Part shown: positions 16,192-25,222 of the stretch, piece by piece | Position numbering within the stretch: position 1 is the first letter of the stretch | Layout of the letters: every line of letters begins with the position of its first letter | Source: Siphonobacter sp. BAB-5405 | Lineage (GTDB): Bacteria; Bacteroidota; Bacteroidia; Cytophagales; Spirosomataceae | Length of the DNA stretch: 64,000 bases | NCBI RefSeq assembly: GCF_002872335.1 | Contig: NZ_NJAG01000022.1 | Location: 61,205 to 125,204, forward strand | Reading direction: 5' to 3' | The notes under the pieces: model-generated | Database searches by the model: none | Told to the model about the DNA's origin: nothing | Seen by the model: only the letters and a program-made list of their open reading frames with translations | Position numbers and translations under genes: made by a program

Positions 16192-17481
16192 CTAAGAAGA
16201 TACGGGCTCGGCGGGTACTTCTTCGGATTGCGGTGGTTTGCTCCGCCACCAGTTGGCCAGCATGGAACCGGTCGTGTTCATCAGCGGACCGAACACGGCC
16301 GGAGCCAGGCCCGTAGTGGCCAACTGCCCCATTTGTAAAGCCAGACCCGAAGCCATCCCCGCATTCTGCATGCCCACTTCAAAGGCTACCGAACGGCTTG
16401 ACTGTTCACTTAAGCCTACCAGTCGGCAACACCAGTAACCCAGAAAATAACCCAGCGTATTGTGCAGAAAGCAAGCCAGTACCAGTACCAATCCTACCTG
16501 CAATAAACTCTGCTGACCCGCCGCCGTAATCACGACGATGATGGTAGTAATCCCCACCATGGAAAGCGTGGATAAAATCGAATCCATAATTTCCCGGCGA
16601 CCGCCGGCCCAGCGTTGAAAGAGCCAGCCCCCGAGCAGGGGCATGCCAATAAACCAGAACGCATTCCAGCCGACCGTTTCAGCGAAATCCGTCGAGCCTT
16701 CGACTAACGCAATGGCATTTTTGAGCAGAATGATGCCGAAATACACCGCAATCTGAATCGCGATGCTCCGGCGGGATTGACCCGGATAAGCCAGGGCGTT
16801 AAAGAGCAGACCCGCTACAATGGGTAGAATGGTAATGTTAAAAATCTCCATGACCATTTTCCAGAAATCAACGGGTAAAAAGGCCCCCGCCAAAAGCTGT
16901 AGCAACGCCGGTGTCAGTAAGGGCGATAACAGCGTAGAAAAAGCCGTAACGGTTACCGATAAGGGTACGTTAGCCCGGGCAATGTAAGCCATCACATTGG
17001 AAGCCAGACCACTCGGCGAGCAACCCACCAGAATAATACCCGTAGCAATTTCCGGCGGAAGGGGAAAGGTGACTGCCAGCAGAAATCCGATACTGGGCAT
17101 AATCAGGTAATGGCTCGTAATGCCCACGAGTACTCCTTTCGGATTTTTGGCAATGCCGGCAAAGTCCTCCAGACTCGACTGCGAACCCATCCCAAACATG
17201 ATGATTTGTAGGAGCGGGATGATCAGCCGTTTGAGTTCAAAGTTTCCCCAGCGGATAAACCACTGCGGTTGGTACATCGCCACCGATACGGCCGTCAGAA
17301 TTAGTACCGTATAGGTCAGACTGGTGGTTGCCGGGGAGCGTCGAACGCCGATGGCTAATAGAAACAGCCCCCCAATCACGGGCAGAGCCGTATGCGAGCC
17401 GGACCCCGTTAGAAATAAGCCTAAGGCAAGCAATAGGCTTAGTCCGCTCAGGATCAGAGCGAAGGTGAAAACTTTTTTCAT
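16192..17481 (-). CDS. Bile acid:sodium symporter family (BASS) transporter
   Basis: The protein has 429 residues, is very hydrophobic and has about ten membrane segments. Family motifs are visible: LLQIIMFGMGSQSSLEDF, ILVGCSPSGLASNVMAYIARANVPLSVTVTAFSTLLSPLLTP (the cross-over substrate and sodium site) and SVAFEVGMQNAGMASGLA. BASS proteins take up organic anions such as bile acids, pantoate or 2-keto acids with sodium. Here it lies between an RraA-like aldolase and a divergent enolase-superfamily enzyme sharing its upstream motif, so an acid-sugar or keto-acid substrate is a reasonable inference. Confidence 0.92.
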   Translation of the reverse strand: MKKVFTFALILSGLSLLLALGLFLTGSGSHTALPVIGGLFLLAIGVRRSPATTSLTYTVLILTAVSVAMYQPQWFIRWGNFELKRLIIPLLQIIMFGMGSQSSLEDFAGIAKNPKGVLVGITSHYLIMPSIGFLLAVTFPLPPEIATGIILVGCSPSGLASNVMAYIARANVPLSVTVTAFSTLLSPLLTPALLQLLAGAFLPVDFWKMVMEIFNITILPIVAGLLFNALAYPGQSRRSIAIQIAVYFGIILLKNAIALVEGSTDFAETVGWNAFWFIGMPLLGGWLFQRWAGGRREIMDSILSTLSMVGITTIIVVITAAGQQSLLQVGLVLVLACFLHNTLGYFLGYWCCRLVGLSEQSSRSVAFEVGMQNAGMASGLALQMGQLATTGLAPAVFGPLMNTTGSMLANWWRSKPPQSEEVPAEPVSS

Positions 17482-17483
17482 AG

Positions 17484-17508
17484 ATATGTTTAGAGGTAGA
17501 AAAGTTAC
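17484..17508 (-). promoter_or_regulatory. Shared motif before the BASS transporter gene
   Basis: The minus strand reads GTAACTTTTC followed directly by TACCTCTAAACATAT, ending two bases before the ATG. Both words recur at 17591-17626 on the other strand. Confidence 0.6.
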
Positions 17509-17590
17509 GCCTAATGACGCTTTTGCCAGACATTCATTAAGTCGTAGTGCAAAAAAAAGACAATTTATTCTTGGATACTCCGTATTGTGC

Positions 17591-17626
17591 GTAACTTTTC
17601 GCCGAAAAATTACCTCTAAACTCTAT
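17591..17626 (+). promoter_or_regulatory. Shared motif before the enolase-superfamily gene
   Basis: GTAACTTTTC at 17591-17600 and TACCTCTAAACTCTAT at 17611-17626 precede the ATG by eight bases. The 16-mer is identical to that before the RraA-like gene. The first word resembles a weak -7 box (TAACTTTT). Confidence 0.6.
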
Positions 17627-17634
17627 ATAATACA

Positions 17635-19092
17635 ATGAAAAAGTTTATCGACCGCTTCAAGCTGCCGACACAGGCGGCTGTACCTCCGCCCGAAAGTCAG
17701 CCCGGCTCGGATCGCCGAAATTTTATGCGGAAAGCCGCTTTAGGCGGCCTTGCGTTAGGCATGCGTTTTGATGGAAAGACCGAGCAGGAACTCGAATATG
17801 TTACGCAACGGGTAGGCCGGGCTTCCAAACCATCCGAACTGAAAATTACGGATCTCCGCATCGCCCATTTACAGGGTGTCCCCTTTACCAGCCCGGTGAT
17901 TCGCATTGAAACGAATCAGGGAATTGTGGGCTGGGGTGAAGTACGCGATGGAGCCAGTCCGAAGTACGCGTTAATGCTCAAGAGCCGTCTACTCGGTAAA
18001 AATCCCTGTAACGTCGAGCAGCTTTTCAAGATGATTCGGCCCTTTGGCAATCACGGTCGGGCTGCCGGGGGCGTATGCGGCGTAGAGATGGCCTTGTGGG
18101 ATCTGGCCGGTAAAGCATACAATGTACCCGTCTACCAACTGTTGGGGGGGAAGTACCGCGATGAAATCCGCCTGTACGCCGATACACCCGAAGTCGATGA
18201 TCCGAAAGCGTTCGGAAAGAAACTCAAGGAAACGCGACTCGATAAAGGATATACCTGGTTAAAGATGGATTTCGGGATTGGTCTGCTGGCCGATAAACCG
18301 GACATGCTCATTGGAGCCGGCCTTTGGGATATTCGCAACCAGTACGGCAATAGCAAGATCGGACGCGTAGGTAGTTACGGCCTGACCAAACACCCCTTTA
18401 CCCGCGTACAGGTGACGGAAAAAGGGATTCAGTATATCGCCGATTACGTAGAAAAAGTACGAAGTGTAGTGGGCTACGACATCCCAATTTCGGCGGATCA
18501 CTTTGGCCATTTCGACGTCAATACGGCGATCCGGATTGGGAAAGCGGTGGAAAAATATCAGCTGGCCTGGTTGGAAGACCTGGTTCCCTGGTTTTACCAC
18601 GACCAGTGGCGGCAGATTACCGAGGCCATCGAAACGCCTACGCTGACGGGCGAAGATATTTACGCCAAAGAAGAATTCATCAAGCTCATTAACGCCAAAG
18701 CGGTAGACATGATTCACCCGGATCTGGCTTCGTCGGGCGGGATCCTGGAAACGAAAAAAATCGGTGACTACGCCGAGGAACACGGCGTTCCCATGGCCAT
18801 GCACTTTGCCGGGACCCCCATCTGCATGATGGCTAATGTTCATTGTGCGGCGGCTACGCAGAATTTCATTGCTCTGGAGCACCACGGCGTGGACATTGCC
18901 GGTTGGGAAGATCTGGTAACGGGTATTGATAAACCCTTTGCCAATGGCTTCGTGAAAGTACCCGACAAGCCGGGCTTAGGCGTGGAATTCAACGAAGAAT
19001 TTGCCAAGAAGTTTCTGAAAAAAGGGGAACAGTGGTTTGCTCCGACTACGCAGTGGGATACACCGGATTCCTGGGATCGGGACTGGAGTTAA
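17635..19092 (+). CDS. Enolase-superfamily dehydratase (mandelate racemase/muconate lactonizing type), Tat-exported
   Basis: The protein has 485 residues. A twin-arginine signal is visible (DRRNFMRKAALGGLALG, about residues 27-43). The capping domain starts at SELKITDLRIAHLQG. The barrel shows the general superfamily set: GYTWLKMDFG (catalytic Lys region), PISADHFGHF and LAWLEDLVPW (metal-binding Asp and Glu), TPTLTGEDIY (third acidic ligand), MIHPDLASSGGI and PMAMHFAGTPICMM with its histidine. This fits an acid-sugar dehydratase of the galactonate/mandelate group. It is divergent from the BASS transporter gene and ends at its own terminator. Exact substrate unknown. Confidence 0.9.
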   Translation: MKKFIDRFKLPTQAAVPPPESQPGSDRRNFMRKAALGGLALGMRFDGKTEQELEYVTQRVGRASKPSELKITDLRIAHLQGVPFTSPVIRIETNQGIVGWGEVRDGASPKYALMLKSRLLGKNPCNVEQLFKMIRPFGNHGRAAGGVCGVEMALWDLAGKAYNVPVYQLLGGKYRDEIRLYADTPEVDDPKAFGKKLKETRLDKGYTWLKMDFGIGLLADKPDMLIGAGLWDIRNQYGNSKIGRVGSYGLTKHPFTRVQVTEKGIQYIADYVEKVRSVVGYDIPISADHFGHFDVNTAIRIGKAVEKYQLAWLEDLVPWFYHDQWRQITEAIETPTLTGEDIYAKEEFIKLINAKAVDMIHPDLASSGGILETKKIGDYAEEHGVPMAMHFAGTPICMMANVHCAAATQNFIALEHHGVDIAGWEDLVTGIDKPFANGFVKVPDKPGLGVEFNEEFAKKFLKKGEQWFAPTTQWDTPDSWDRDWS

Positions 19093-19106
19093 ACGTGGAA
19101 TTATTC

Positions 19107-19150
19107 GGTGTTTGGTAGGCAATCACACGCCCTGCCAAACACCACTTTTT
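19107..19150 (+). terminator. Terminator after the enolase-superfamily gene
   Basis: GGTGTTTGG (19107-19115) pairs perfectly with CCAAACACC (19135-19143), with an inner AGGC/GCCC pairing, followed by ACTTTTT. It separates this gene from the sigma factor gene. Confidence 0.8.
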
Positions 19151-19164
19151 AAAAACCTAAGCCT

Positions 19165-19743
19165 ATGCATACCACCTGTACGTCTGATTTTGAACTTTGG
19201 AATGCCTTTCGTCGGGGCGATACCCAGGCGTACGAAGCTATCTATCGACGCTACGCTCCAGCCTTGTTTTCGTACGGAAAACGGCTGACTTCGGATTACG
19301 ACCTGGTACGGGATACCATTCAGGATGTATTCGTTGAAATTTGGCAGCGGCGGGAACACCTAACCGACTTACAGACGATTAAATTCTATCTGTTTCGGGT
19401 ATTACGTAATGCCTTGTCCAAAACCCGCAAACGCTCCGACGATAGCATCGACTGGCAGGAAATCTGGCCCGCGGAATTATTTATGCCTTCCGTTGAATCG
19501 GATATTCTGGAGGAAGAGAGTCGGCAGGATCGCGTACAGCGGTTACGGCAGGGCATTGATCGTTTGCCCGAACGGCAACGGGAAGCCGTGATGCTGGCGT
19601 TTTACGATAACTTGTCGAACGAAGAAATTGGCCTGATCATGGGCATTCAGGCTCAATCGGTAACCAATCACCTAAGCCGGGCTCTACATTTTTTACGGGA
19701 TGTGATCGTAACCTGGGTACTGGTCTTTTCCGCCTGGATATAG
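19165..19743 (+). CDS. Orphan ECF-type RNA polymerase sigma factor
   Basis: The protein has 192 residues. Region 2 is seen in YEAIYRRYAPALFSYGKRLTSDYDLVRDTIQDVFVEIWQRREHL and region 4 in RLPERQREAVMLAFYDNLSNEEIGLIMGIQAQSVTNHLSRALHFLRD. In Bacteroidota such sigma factors pair with FecR and drive SusC/D loci. Unlike the one at 36753, this gene has no fecR neighbour; the next gene is a convergent phytase-like lipoprotein. The fecR-susC-susD cassette at 12145-5758 lacks a sigma factor and may be its partner, but that is inference. Confidence 0.9.
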   Translation: MHTTCTSDFELWNAFRRGDTQAYEAIYRRYAPALFSYGKRLTSDYDLVRDTIQDVFVEIWQRREHLTDLQTIKFYLFRVLRNALSKTRKRSDDSIDWQEIWPAELFMPSVESDILEEESRQDRVQRLRQGIDRLPERQREAVMLAFYDNLSNEEIGLIMGIQAQSVTNHLSRALHFLRDVIVTWVLVFSAWI

Positions 19744-19795
19744 AAGAGCCTCCCCACAAGGAGGAGGCCCCGGATTGAAGGTAGAAAGATGATGG

Positions 19796-21127
19796 CTACT
19801 TTAAAGCTTTCGGCAAAGAAATGAAATAGACGGCATTAAAATCAACTTTATTCACAGAAGGGAGAATTTTCTGGATCATCTTCCGATTAGCTGAGGAGCC
19901 TTCGGTCGCTAAACCAAAGTCGTCGTCATTGGCAACGGCAATCAGCGTAGGACTTAATACCACCAGACCTTCTACTTTATCGTGGGGATAATTCGGAATG
20001 GCCTGTATAACATCTATGACAAATTCCTTCTTCACGGATTTAATGCCGTAGTTCGACCATTCGGCCAGAGTCAATTCTTCCAGCGTTTTGCCCCCAAACA
20101 ATTTTCCAGATGCCTTATTTTCAGAATCGGATACGTCCGTAGCTCCGGTAATGTCAATTTTGAAAATATTTTTTACAGGTGTATTGCCACCGCCCAGGGC
20201 GTCGTCGTTCCGTTCCAGCACCAGAAAAGTGGTGTTGGTAATGGCCGTAATTTCACTAACCCGGAAGGGATTGGGCTTATCCATGAGGTAAATGAACTGC
20301 TGCGTCACACCCGTTTCAATCTGATACGTCAGAATCCGTAGTACCGTAGAATTATCAGCCGTGGCCTTGTTGGGGTTACGAAGCGTATTCTGCATGATAC
20401 CTACCAGCGTTTTACCATCGGGGGTAATTGTCAGCCCTTCCATCCCGCGATTGGGCCAGCGTTTGGCGAGTACCTTAGGCAGAGCGTCCGCCCCGGTATT
20501 GAATGGATTCAGGCGACGCAGGGTACGGCCATTACGATCGAAGTGAACGATGTGCGGACCGTATTCATCCGACACCCAGAATGAGCCATCGGCCATAGCG
20601 ACGAGACCTTCTGAATCAAGTCCGTTGGGATCCATAGCCGGAGATAGGGGTTGAAGGTTAATATCCTGAGCCAGTTCACCCGCGTTGCCCAATCCGGCTG
20701 GATTGGGTAAACCCGTCAGTTTTTTGCCCGTAGCATCCTTGAGTTCAATCGTTTCGATGAGTTTCAATTCGCTTCCTTCTAAACGGAATTTTCCAATTTG
20801 CGGAGCGAAGGCTGGTACCGGGAAAACCTTGGCATCCGAACCAACCCCATCGGTATTGGGACCACGGTCGGTCAGCAGATAAAAAATCTTTGGATCATTC
20901 GGATCAACGGCCATTGCCGAGCCAAAACCACCGTTATAAGCCGTAATCGGTAGATTTTTAGTAAAGTCGTTGGTAAAGGTAGCCAAGACCTTCGGAGTCG
21001 AGACGGTTGCTTGGGACGGATACGAAGTGCCACCGGGCAATTCATGATCCGTACAGGAACTGAGCAGAGCCAATGAACCCAGAGCGAGGCCAAATGGTTT
21101 TAGCGAAAAAGTAAAGGTACGTGACAT
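19796..21127 (-). CDS. Phytase-like esterase-domain lipoprotein
   Basis: The protein has 443 residues with a lipoprotein signal (LGSLALLSSC). The body matches the 'esterase-like activity of phytase' domain: GGFGSAMAVDPNDPKIFYLLTDRGPNT, DPNGLDSEGLVAMADGSFWVSDEYGPHIVHFDRNG, KRWPNRGMEGLTITPDGKTLVGIMQN and DKVEGLVVLSPTLIAVANDDDFG. These form a beta-propeller with acidic loops. It is probably an envelope hydrolase or binding protein for organic phosphate esters; the substrate is not known. It is convergent with the sigma gene and divergent from the ilv operon. Confidence 0.88.
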   Translation of the reverse strand: MSRTFTFSLKPFGLALGSLALLSSCTDHELPGGTSYPSQATVSTPKVLATFTNDFTKNLPITAYNGGFGSAMAVDPNDPKIFYLLTDRGPNTDGVGSDAKVFPVPAFAPQIGKFRLEGSELKLIETIELKDATGKKLTGLPNPAGLGNAGELAQDINLQPLSPAMDPNGLDSEGLVAMADGSFWVSDEYGPHIVHFDRNGRTLRRLNPFNTGADALPKVLAKRWPNRGMEGLTITPDGKTLVGIMQNTLRNPNKATADNSTVLRILTYQIETGVTQQFIYLMDKPNPFRVSEITAITNTTFLVLERNDDALGGGNTPVKNIFKIDITGATDVSDSENKASGKLFGGKTLEELTLAEWSNYGIKSVKKEFVIDVIQAIPNYPHDKVEGLVVLSPTLIAVANDDDFGLATEGSSANRKMIQKILPSVNKVDFNAVYFISLPKALK

Positions 21128-21182
21128 CGCAGCAATGGATTAAATGCAAGGAGTATTGGCTGCGAAACTAACGTTTGGTTAT

Positions 21183-21248
21183 TATGGCAATGTGATGCAA
21201 ATTTTACAAAATCATGAAGTGCTTTTTAATAATATGGCAATAGAATGC
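21183..21248 (+). promoter_or_regulatory. Two direct repeats upstream of the ilv promoter
   Basis: TATGGCAATGTGATGC (21183-21198) and TATGGCAATAGAATGC (21233-21248) agree in 13 of 16 positions and are spaced exactly 50 bases apart, about five helical turns. They end 27 bases before the -33 element. They could bind an activator of the ilv operon or a regulator of the divergent gene. Confidence 0.4.
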
Positions 21249-21275
21249 GGCAGGTATGAAAAAAGGCAAATTTTT

Positions 21276-21308
21276 TTTGGAATTCAAAAATGGAAGCCTT
21301 TACCTTTG
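21276..21308 (+). promoter_or_regulatory. Promoter of the ilv leader and operon
   Basis: TTTG at 21276-21279 is followed after 21 bases by TACCTTTG at 21301-21308, an exact -7 match. The predicted start near 21312 gives a 36-base UTR before the leader peptide ATG. Confidence 0.7.
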
Positions 21309-21347
21309 CGATATGCCGACGGTAAAAACGGCAAAATTCAATTCCTG

Positions 21348-21413
21348 ATGGCTCGATTCATTTTAAATATTTCTGTGATTATTCTTCTCGTGCTCATCCG
21401 AACATCGGTGTGA
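21348..21413 (+). CDS. ilv operon leader peptide, Ile/Leu/Val-rich
   Basis: This 21-codon ORF begins MARFILNIS and continues with a dense run VIILLVLI (residues 10-17), then RTSV and a TGA. Twelve of 21 residues are Ile, Leu or Val, the three end products of the pathway encoded downstream. It sits 36 bases after a predicted transcription start and 21 bases before a strong terminator. Its stop codon (21411-21413) lies inside the antiterminator arm. These are the hallmarks of ribosome-mediated attenuation as in enterobacterial ilv operons. The frame is open further upstream to 21144, which lies before the promoter and is therefore not used. Confidence 0.82.
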   Translation: MARFILNISVIILLVLIRTSV

Positions 21414-21469
21414 GATAGGTTGATATTCACCACGAAAGACCTTTCTCACATCCCGAGAAAGGTCTTTTT
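21409..21469 (+). promoter_or_regulatory. ilv transcription attenuator (antiterminator and terminator)
   Basis: Terminator: AAAGACCTTTCTC (21435-21447) pairs perfectly over 13 bp with GAGAAAGGTCTTT (21455-21467), then a short T run. Antiterminator: TGTGAGATAGGT (21409-21420) pairs with ACCTTTCTCACA (21439-21450) at 11 of 12 positions and removes the 5' arm of the terminator. The first strand contains the leader stop codon, so a ribosome finishing the leader would cover it and allow termination, while one stalled in the Ile/Leu/Val run would leave it free. Confidence 0.82.
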
Positions 21470-21626
21470 GTTATCAAACCATCAGTGTCTTAGAATAAGG
21501 CAAGATTTATTCGATTAGTGCAATTTTGTTTATCATTATACTGTAAGAATGCAAACGGAAGAGTCTGGCCCTGATGGACCTTCTTCGCTTCACTTTTCCG
21601 AGTCGTTCGCTTAACAACGAGCTCCT

Positions 21627-23318
21627 ATGACCACCGAAAGTACCCCATTGAATAAGTACTCACGTACGCTTACTCAAGAAGTGACCAATCCGGCGGCTCA
21701 GGCCATGTTATACGGCGTGGGCCTCACCGAAGAAGATATGTCGAAAGCCCAGATTGGCATTGCCAGCACGGGTTACGAAGGAAATACCTGCAATATGCAC
21801 CTGAATGGACTCGCCGTTCACGTGAAAAAAGGCGTGCAGGCGAATGGTCTGGTCGGACTTATTTTTAATACGATTGGTGTATCAGACGGGATGACGAACG
21901 GCAATGACGGAATGAGTTACTCCCTGCCCAGCCGTGACATTATCGCCGATTCGATTGAGGACGTAGTGGCCGGCCAATGGTACGACGGCGTGATTACGGT
22001 CGTCGGATGCGATAAAAACATGCCCGGAGCCATCATGGCTATGGCTCGCCTGAATCGTCCCGGGATCATGGTATACGGTGGTACCATCCGGACGGGCCAG
22101 TGGAAAGGACAGAAACTCGACATTATTTCAGCGTTTGAAGCTTTAGGTAAAAAATTCGCGGGTACCATCGCCGACGAAGATTACAAAGGAGTCATCCAGA
22201 ATGCCATTCCCGGAGCCGGAGCCTGCGGTGGGATGTATACGGCCAACACGATGGCTTCCAGCATTGAAGCCCTGGGCCTGAGCTTACCGAATTCCAGTTC
22301 GTACCCCGCTACGCACGAAGGCAAACAGGCGGAATGTCTGGCCGTAGGAGCAGCCATGAAAAAACTGCTCGAACTGGATTTGAAACCCCGCGATATCATC
22401 ACTCGTAAATCACTTGAAAACGCTTTGACGCTAGTAATGGCCTTGGGGGGATCGACGAATGCGGTCCTGCACTATTTAGCCATTGGCCACGCAGCGGGTG
22501 TAGAATTTACGCTGAAAGACATTCAGGAAATCAGTGACCGGACGCCCCTGCTGGCGGATCTGAAGCCTTCCGGAAAGTACTTCATGGAAGATATGTTAGC
22601 CATTGGCGGCGTACCGGCCGTGATGAAATACCTGTTAAAAGTTGGATTACTGCACGGCGATTGTATGACCATTACGGGAAAAACCATCGCCGAAAATCTG
22701 GAAACAGAACCCGACCTGGAGTTTGAATCGCAGAAAATCATTTTCCCGATTGAAAATCCCATCAAAGCTACGGGTCACTTACAGATTCTGTACGGAAACC
22801 TGGCACCCACGGGTGCCGTTGCCAAGATTACGGGTAAAGAAGGCGAACGGTTCGAAGGCGTTGCGAAAGTGTGCGATAAGGAAGAAACGCTCATGGCCGC
22901 TTTAGCCAATGGTGAAGTGAAACCCGGAATGGTGGTCGTGATCCGTTACGAAGGTCCTAAAGGTGGACCGGGTATGCCGGAGATGCTGAAGCCTACGTCG
23001 GCGGTAATCGGAGCCGGTCTGGGGAACTCAATTGCCATGATTACGGATGGCCGTTTCTCGGGTGGTACGCACGGATTCGTCGTTGGGCACGTAACCCCCG
23101 AAGCGTTTGACGGAGGCCCGATTGCTCTGGTACAGGACGGCGATCTAATCACCATCGATGCCGTGAATAACATTTTGCAGGTACACATTTCCGATGAAGA
23201 AATGGCCGCTCGTAAAGCCGCCTGGGTTGCTCCGGAAAATCCCTTCAAACAGGGTGTACTGCGGAAGTATATTAAAAACGTTTCGTCGGCTAGCTTGGGC
23301 TGCGTAACGGATTTGTAA
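21627..23318 (+). CDS. ilvD: Dihydroxy-acid dehydratase
   Basis: IlvD dehydrates dihydroxy-isovalerate and dihydroxy-methylvalerate to the 2-keto acids of Val and Ile synthesis using an Fe-S cluster. The 563 residues fit the family. Key segments are [32 protein letters not shown] and [15 protein letters not shown] (cluster cysteines), [18 protein letters not shown], and the C-terminal [21 protein letters not shown]. The start follows 214 bases of sequence after the leader stop; nothing else coding was seen there. It is the first structural gene of ilvD-ilvB-ilvN-ilvC, so all are under the attenuator. Confidence 0.97.
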   Translation: MTTESTPLNKYSRTLTQEVTNPAAQAMLYGVGLTEEDMSKAQIGIASTGYEGNTCNMHLNGLAVHVKKGVQANGLVGLIFNTIGVSDGMTNGNDGMSYSLPSRDIIADSIEDVVAGQWYDGVITVVGCDKNMPGAIMAMARLNRPGIMVYGGTIRTGQWKGQKLDIISAFEALGKKFAGTIADEDYKGVIQNAIPGAGACGGMYTANTMASSIEALGLSLPNSSSYPATHEGKQAECLAVGAAMKKLLELDLKPRDIITRKSLENALTLVMALGGSTNAVLHYLAIGHAAGVEFTLKDIQEISDRTPLLADLKPSGKYFMEDMLAIGGVPAVMKYLLKVGLLHGDCMTITGKTIAENLETEPDLEFESQKIIFPIENPIKATGHLQILYGNLAPTGAVAKITGKEGERFEGVAKVCDKEETLMAALANGEVKPGMVVVIRYEGPKGGPGMPEMLKPTSAVIGAGLGNSIAMITDGRFSGGTHGFVVGHVTPEAFDGGPIALVQDGDLITIDAVNNILQVHISDEEMAARKAAWVAPENPFKQGVLRKYIKNVSSASLGCVTDL

Positions 23319-23394
23319 AATAGATAGTACTGAACTTGGAGTAGTTAACAATCAACTGGTTAACGAGGCATCGTTAACACAAAGGAAGAATCCT

Positions 23395-25137
23395 ATGGCA
23401 CACCAGAAGCAAACTGTTGCCGAAGTTTTGGAAGAAGCCTCTCAACGTACCGTAACGGGCTCACATGCCCTGATGCTGGCGTTACTGGCCGAAGGAGTGG
23501 ATACCATTTTCGGGTATCCCGGTGGAGCAATCATGCCTACCTACGACGCCCTATACGATTACCGGGACGTCCTTCATCATATCTTGGTTCGCCACGAACA
23601 GGGAGCCGGTCACGCCGCACAGGGCTACGCCCGGATGCAAAATCGGGCGGGTGTTTGTCTGGTAACCTCCGGTCCCGGAGCGACCAACCTGATGACACCC
23701 ATCTGTGATGCCCTGCTCGATTCAACGCCGATGGTGTGTATCATTGGTCAGGTATACAATAAGCTGCTGGGGACGGATGCTTTCCAGGAAGCGGACGTAA
23801 TTGGGATGACGATGCCCATTACGAAGTGGAATTATCAGATTACCAGTGCCGATGAAGTGCCGGAAATGATTGCCAAGGCCTTTTATATCGCCCAAACGGG
23901 TCGCCCCGGACCCGTTGTGCTGGACTTTACCCGGACGGCCCAAATGGAGTTAATGACCCGACCCTTTTCGTACCACAAGTGCGAAACGATGGTGAGTTAT
24001 AAACCCCGGATGGTACCCAAGGACGATCAGTTAAAGGCGGCAGCCGAATTGATCAATCGGGCTAAGAAACCGTACATTCTGGCAGGCCACGGGATTACGC
24101 TCGCCAAGGCTGAAGCGGAACTAAAAGCCTTTACCGAAAAGACGGGTATTCCGGTAGCCGCGACGTTATTAGGCATGTCGGCCCTTGATGCGGACCATCC
24201 CAATTACGTAGGCTGGCTGGGTATGCACGGCAATTACGGGCCGAACGTCCTGACCAATCAATGTGACCTGTTGATCGCCATCGGTATGCGTTTCGACGAC
24301 CGCGTAACGGGTGATTTGAGTAAGTACGCCACGCAGGCCAAGGTCGTTCACATCGAAATTGATCCGGCTGAAATTGATAAAAATATCAAGGCAACGGCTC
24401 CGGTCGTAGGGGATGCCAAAGAGGCTCTCAAAGCCCTGTTACCCCTGGTAGAAGAACGTACCCACCCCGAATGGCGGGATGAATTCCGCAAGTATGATGC
24501 CGTTGAAGACGAGAAAATCACGCGGGCTACGCTTTTCCACGAAGGCAACGAAATCAAGATGGGTGAAGTCGTACACCTGATTTCGGAAAAAACCAAAGGT
24601 GAAGCCGTTGTCGTGACCGACGTGGGACAACACCAGATGATTGCCAATCGGTATTACCGCTTCAAAAAGCATAATTCGGTGGTAACTTCCGGTGGTGCAG
24701 GTACCATGGGCTTTGCCCTGCCGGCGGCCATTGGAGCCAAACGCGGAGCACCCGATCGTGCGGTTGTAGCCTTCATCGGTGACGGTGGTTTTCAGATGAC
24801 GCTTCAGGAGCTGGCGACGATCTGGCAGGAAAACCTGAACATCAAAATCGTCATTCTCAACAACAACTTCCTGGGCATGGTACGCCAGTGGCAACAGTTG
24901 TTCTTTGACAATCGCTACAGCTTCGTAGATATCAAAAACCCGGATTTCGTAACCATCGCCAAAGGTTTCCACATTGAAGGCCATACCTGCCGCGACCGGT
25001 CAGCCCTGAGCGAATCGTTGGACACGATGCTGAATCACGATGGCCCTTACTTGCTGGAGGTGATTTGCGAGAAGGAGGAAAACGTATTCCCGATGGTTCC
25101 CGCCGGGCAGGCCGTTGATAAAATCCGCTTAGAGTAG
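23395..25137 (+). CDS. ilvB: Acetolactate synthase, large (catalytic) subunit
   Basis: This thiamine-diphosphate enzyme joins pyruvate to pyruvate or 2-ketobutyrate, the first common step of Val/Leu/Ile synthesis. The 580 residues carry the N-terminal [15 protein letters not shown], the catalytic Glu in [18 protein letters not shown], the central FAD-binding region ([22 protein letters not shown]), and the ThDP motif [29 protein letters not shown]. The small subunit gene follows. The 76-base spacer from ilvD includes repeated GTTAAC words. Confidence 0.97.
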   Translation: MAHQKQTVAEVLEEASQRTVTGSHALMLALLAEGVDTIFGYPGGAIMPTYDALYDYRDVLHHILVRHEQGAGHAAQGYARMQNRAGVCLVTSGPGATNLMTPICDALLDSTPMVCIIGQVYNKLLGTDAFQEADVIGMTMPITKWNYQITSADEVPEMIAKAFYIAQTGRPGPVVLDFTRTAQMELMTRPFSYHKCETMVSYKPRMVPKDDQLKAAAELINRAKKPYILAGHGITLAKAEAELKAFTEKTGIPVAATLLGMSALDADHPNYVGWLGMHGNYGPNVLTNQCDLLIAIGMRFDDRVTGDLSKYATQAKVVHIEIDPAEIDKNIKATAPVVGDAKEALKALLPLVEERTHPEWRDEFRKYDAVEDEKITRATLFHEGNEIKMGEVVHLISEKTKGEAVVVTDVGQHQMIANRYYRFKKHNSVVTSGGAGTMGFALPAAIGAKRGAPDRAVVAFIGDGGFQMTLQELATIWQENLNIKIVILNNNFLGMVRQWQQLFFDNRYSFVDIKNPDFVTIAKGFHIEGHTCRDRSALSESLDTMLNHDGPYLLEVICEKEENVFPMVPAGQAVDKIRLE

Positions 25138-25146
25138 GACTTCGTT

Positions 25147-25211
25147 GTTGTTGGTGATCAGTTATTAGTTGATGGTAAAGAACTGATAACGATTAACCAA
25201 CAACTATCAAC
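25147..25211. repeat. Mirror-word spacer between ilvB and ilvN
   Basis: GTTGTTGGT (25147-25155) has its exact complement ACCAACAAC at 25196-25204, and ATCAGTT (25158-25164) pairs with AACTGAT (25181-25187). The words are nested. The AACAACCAAC theme is shared with the repeats around the four-helix-bundle gene at 32561. Confidence 0.65.
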
Positions 25212-25222
25212 CCAATACTACG

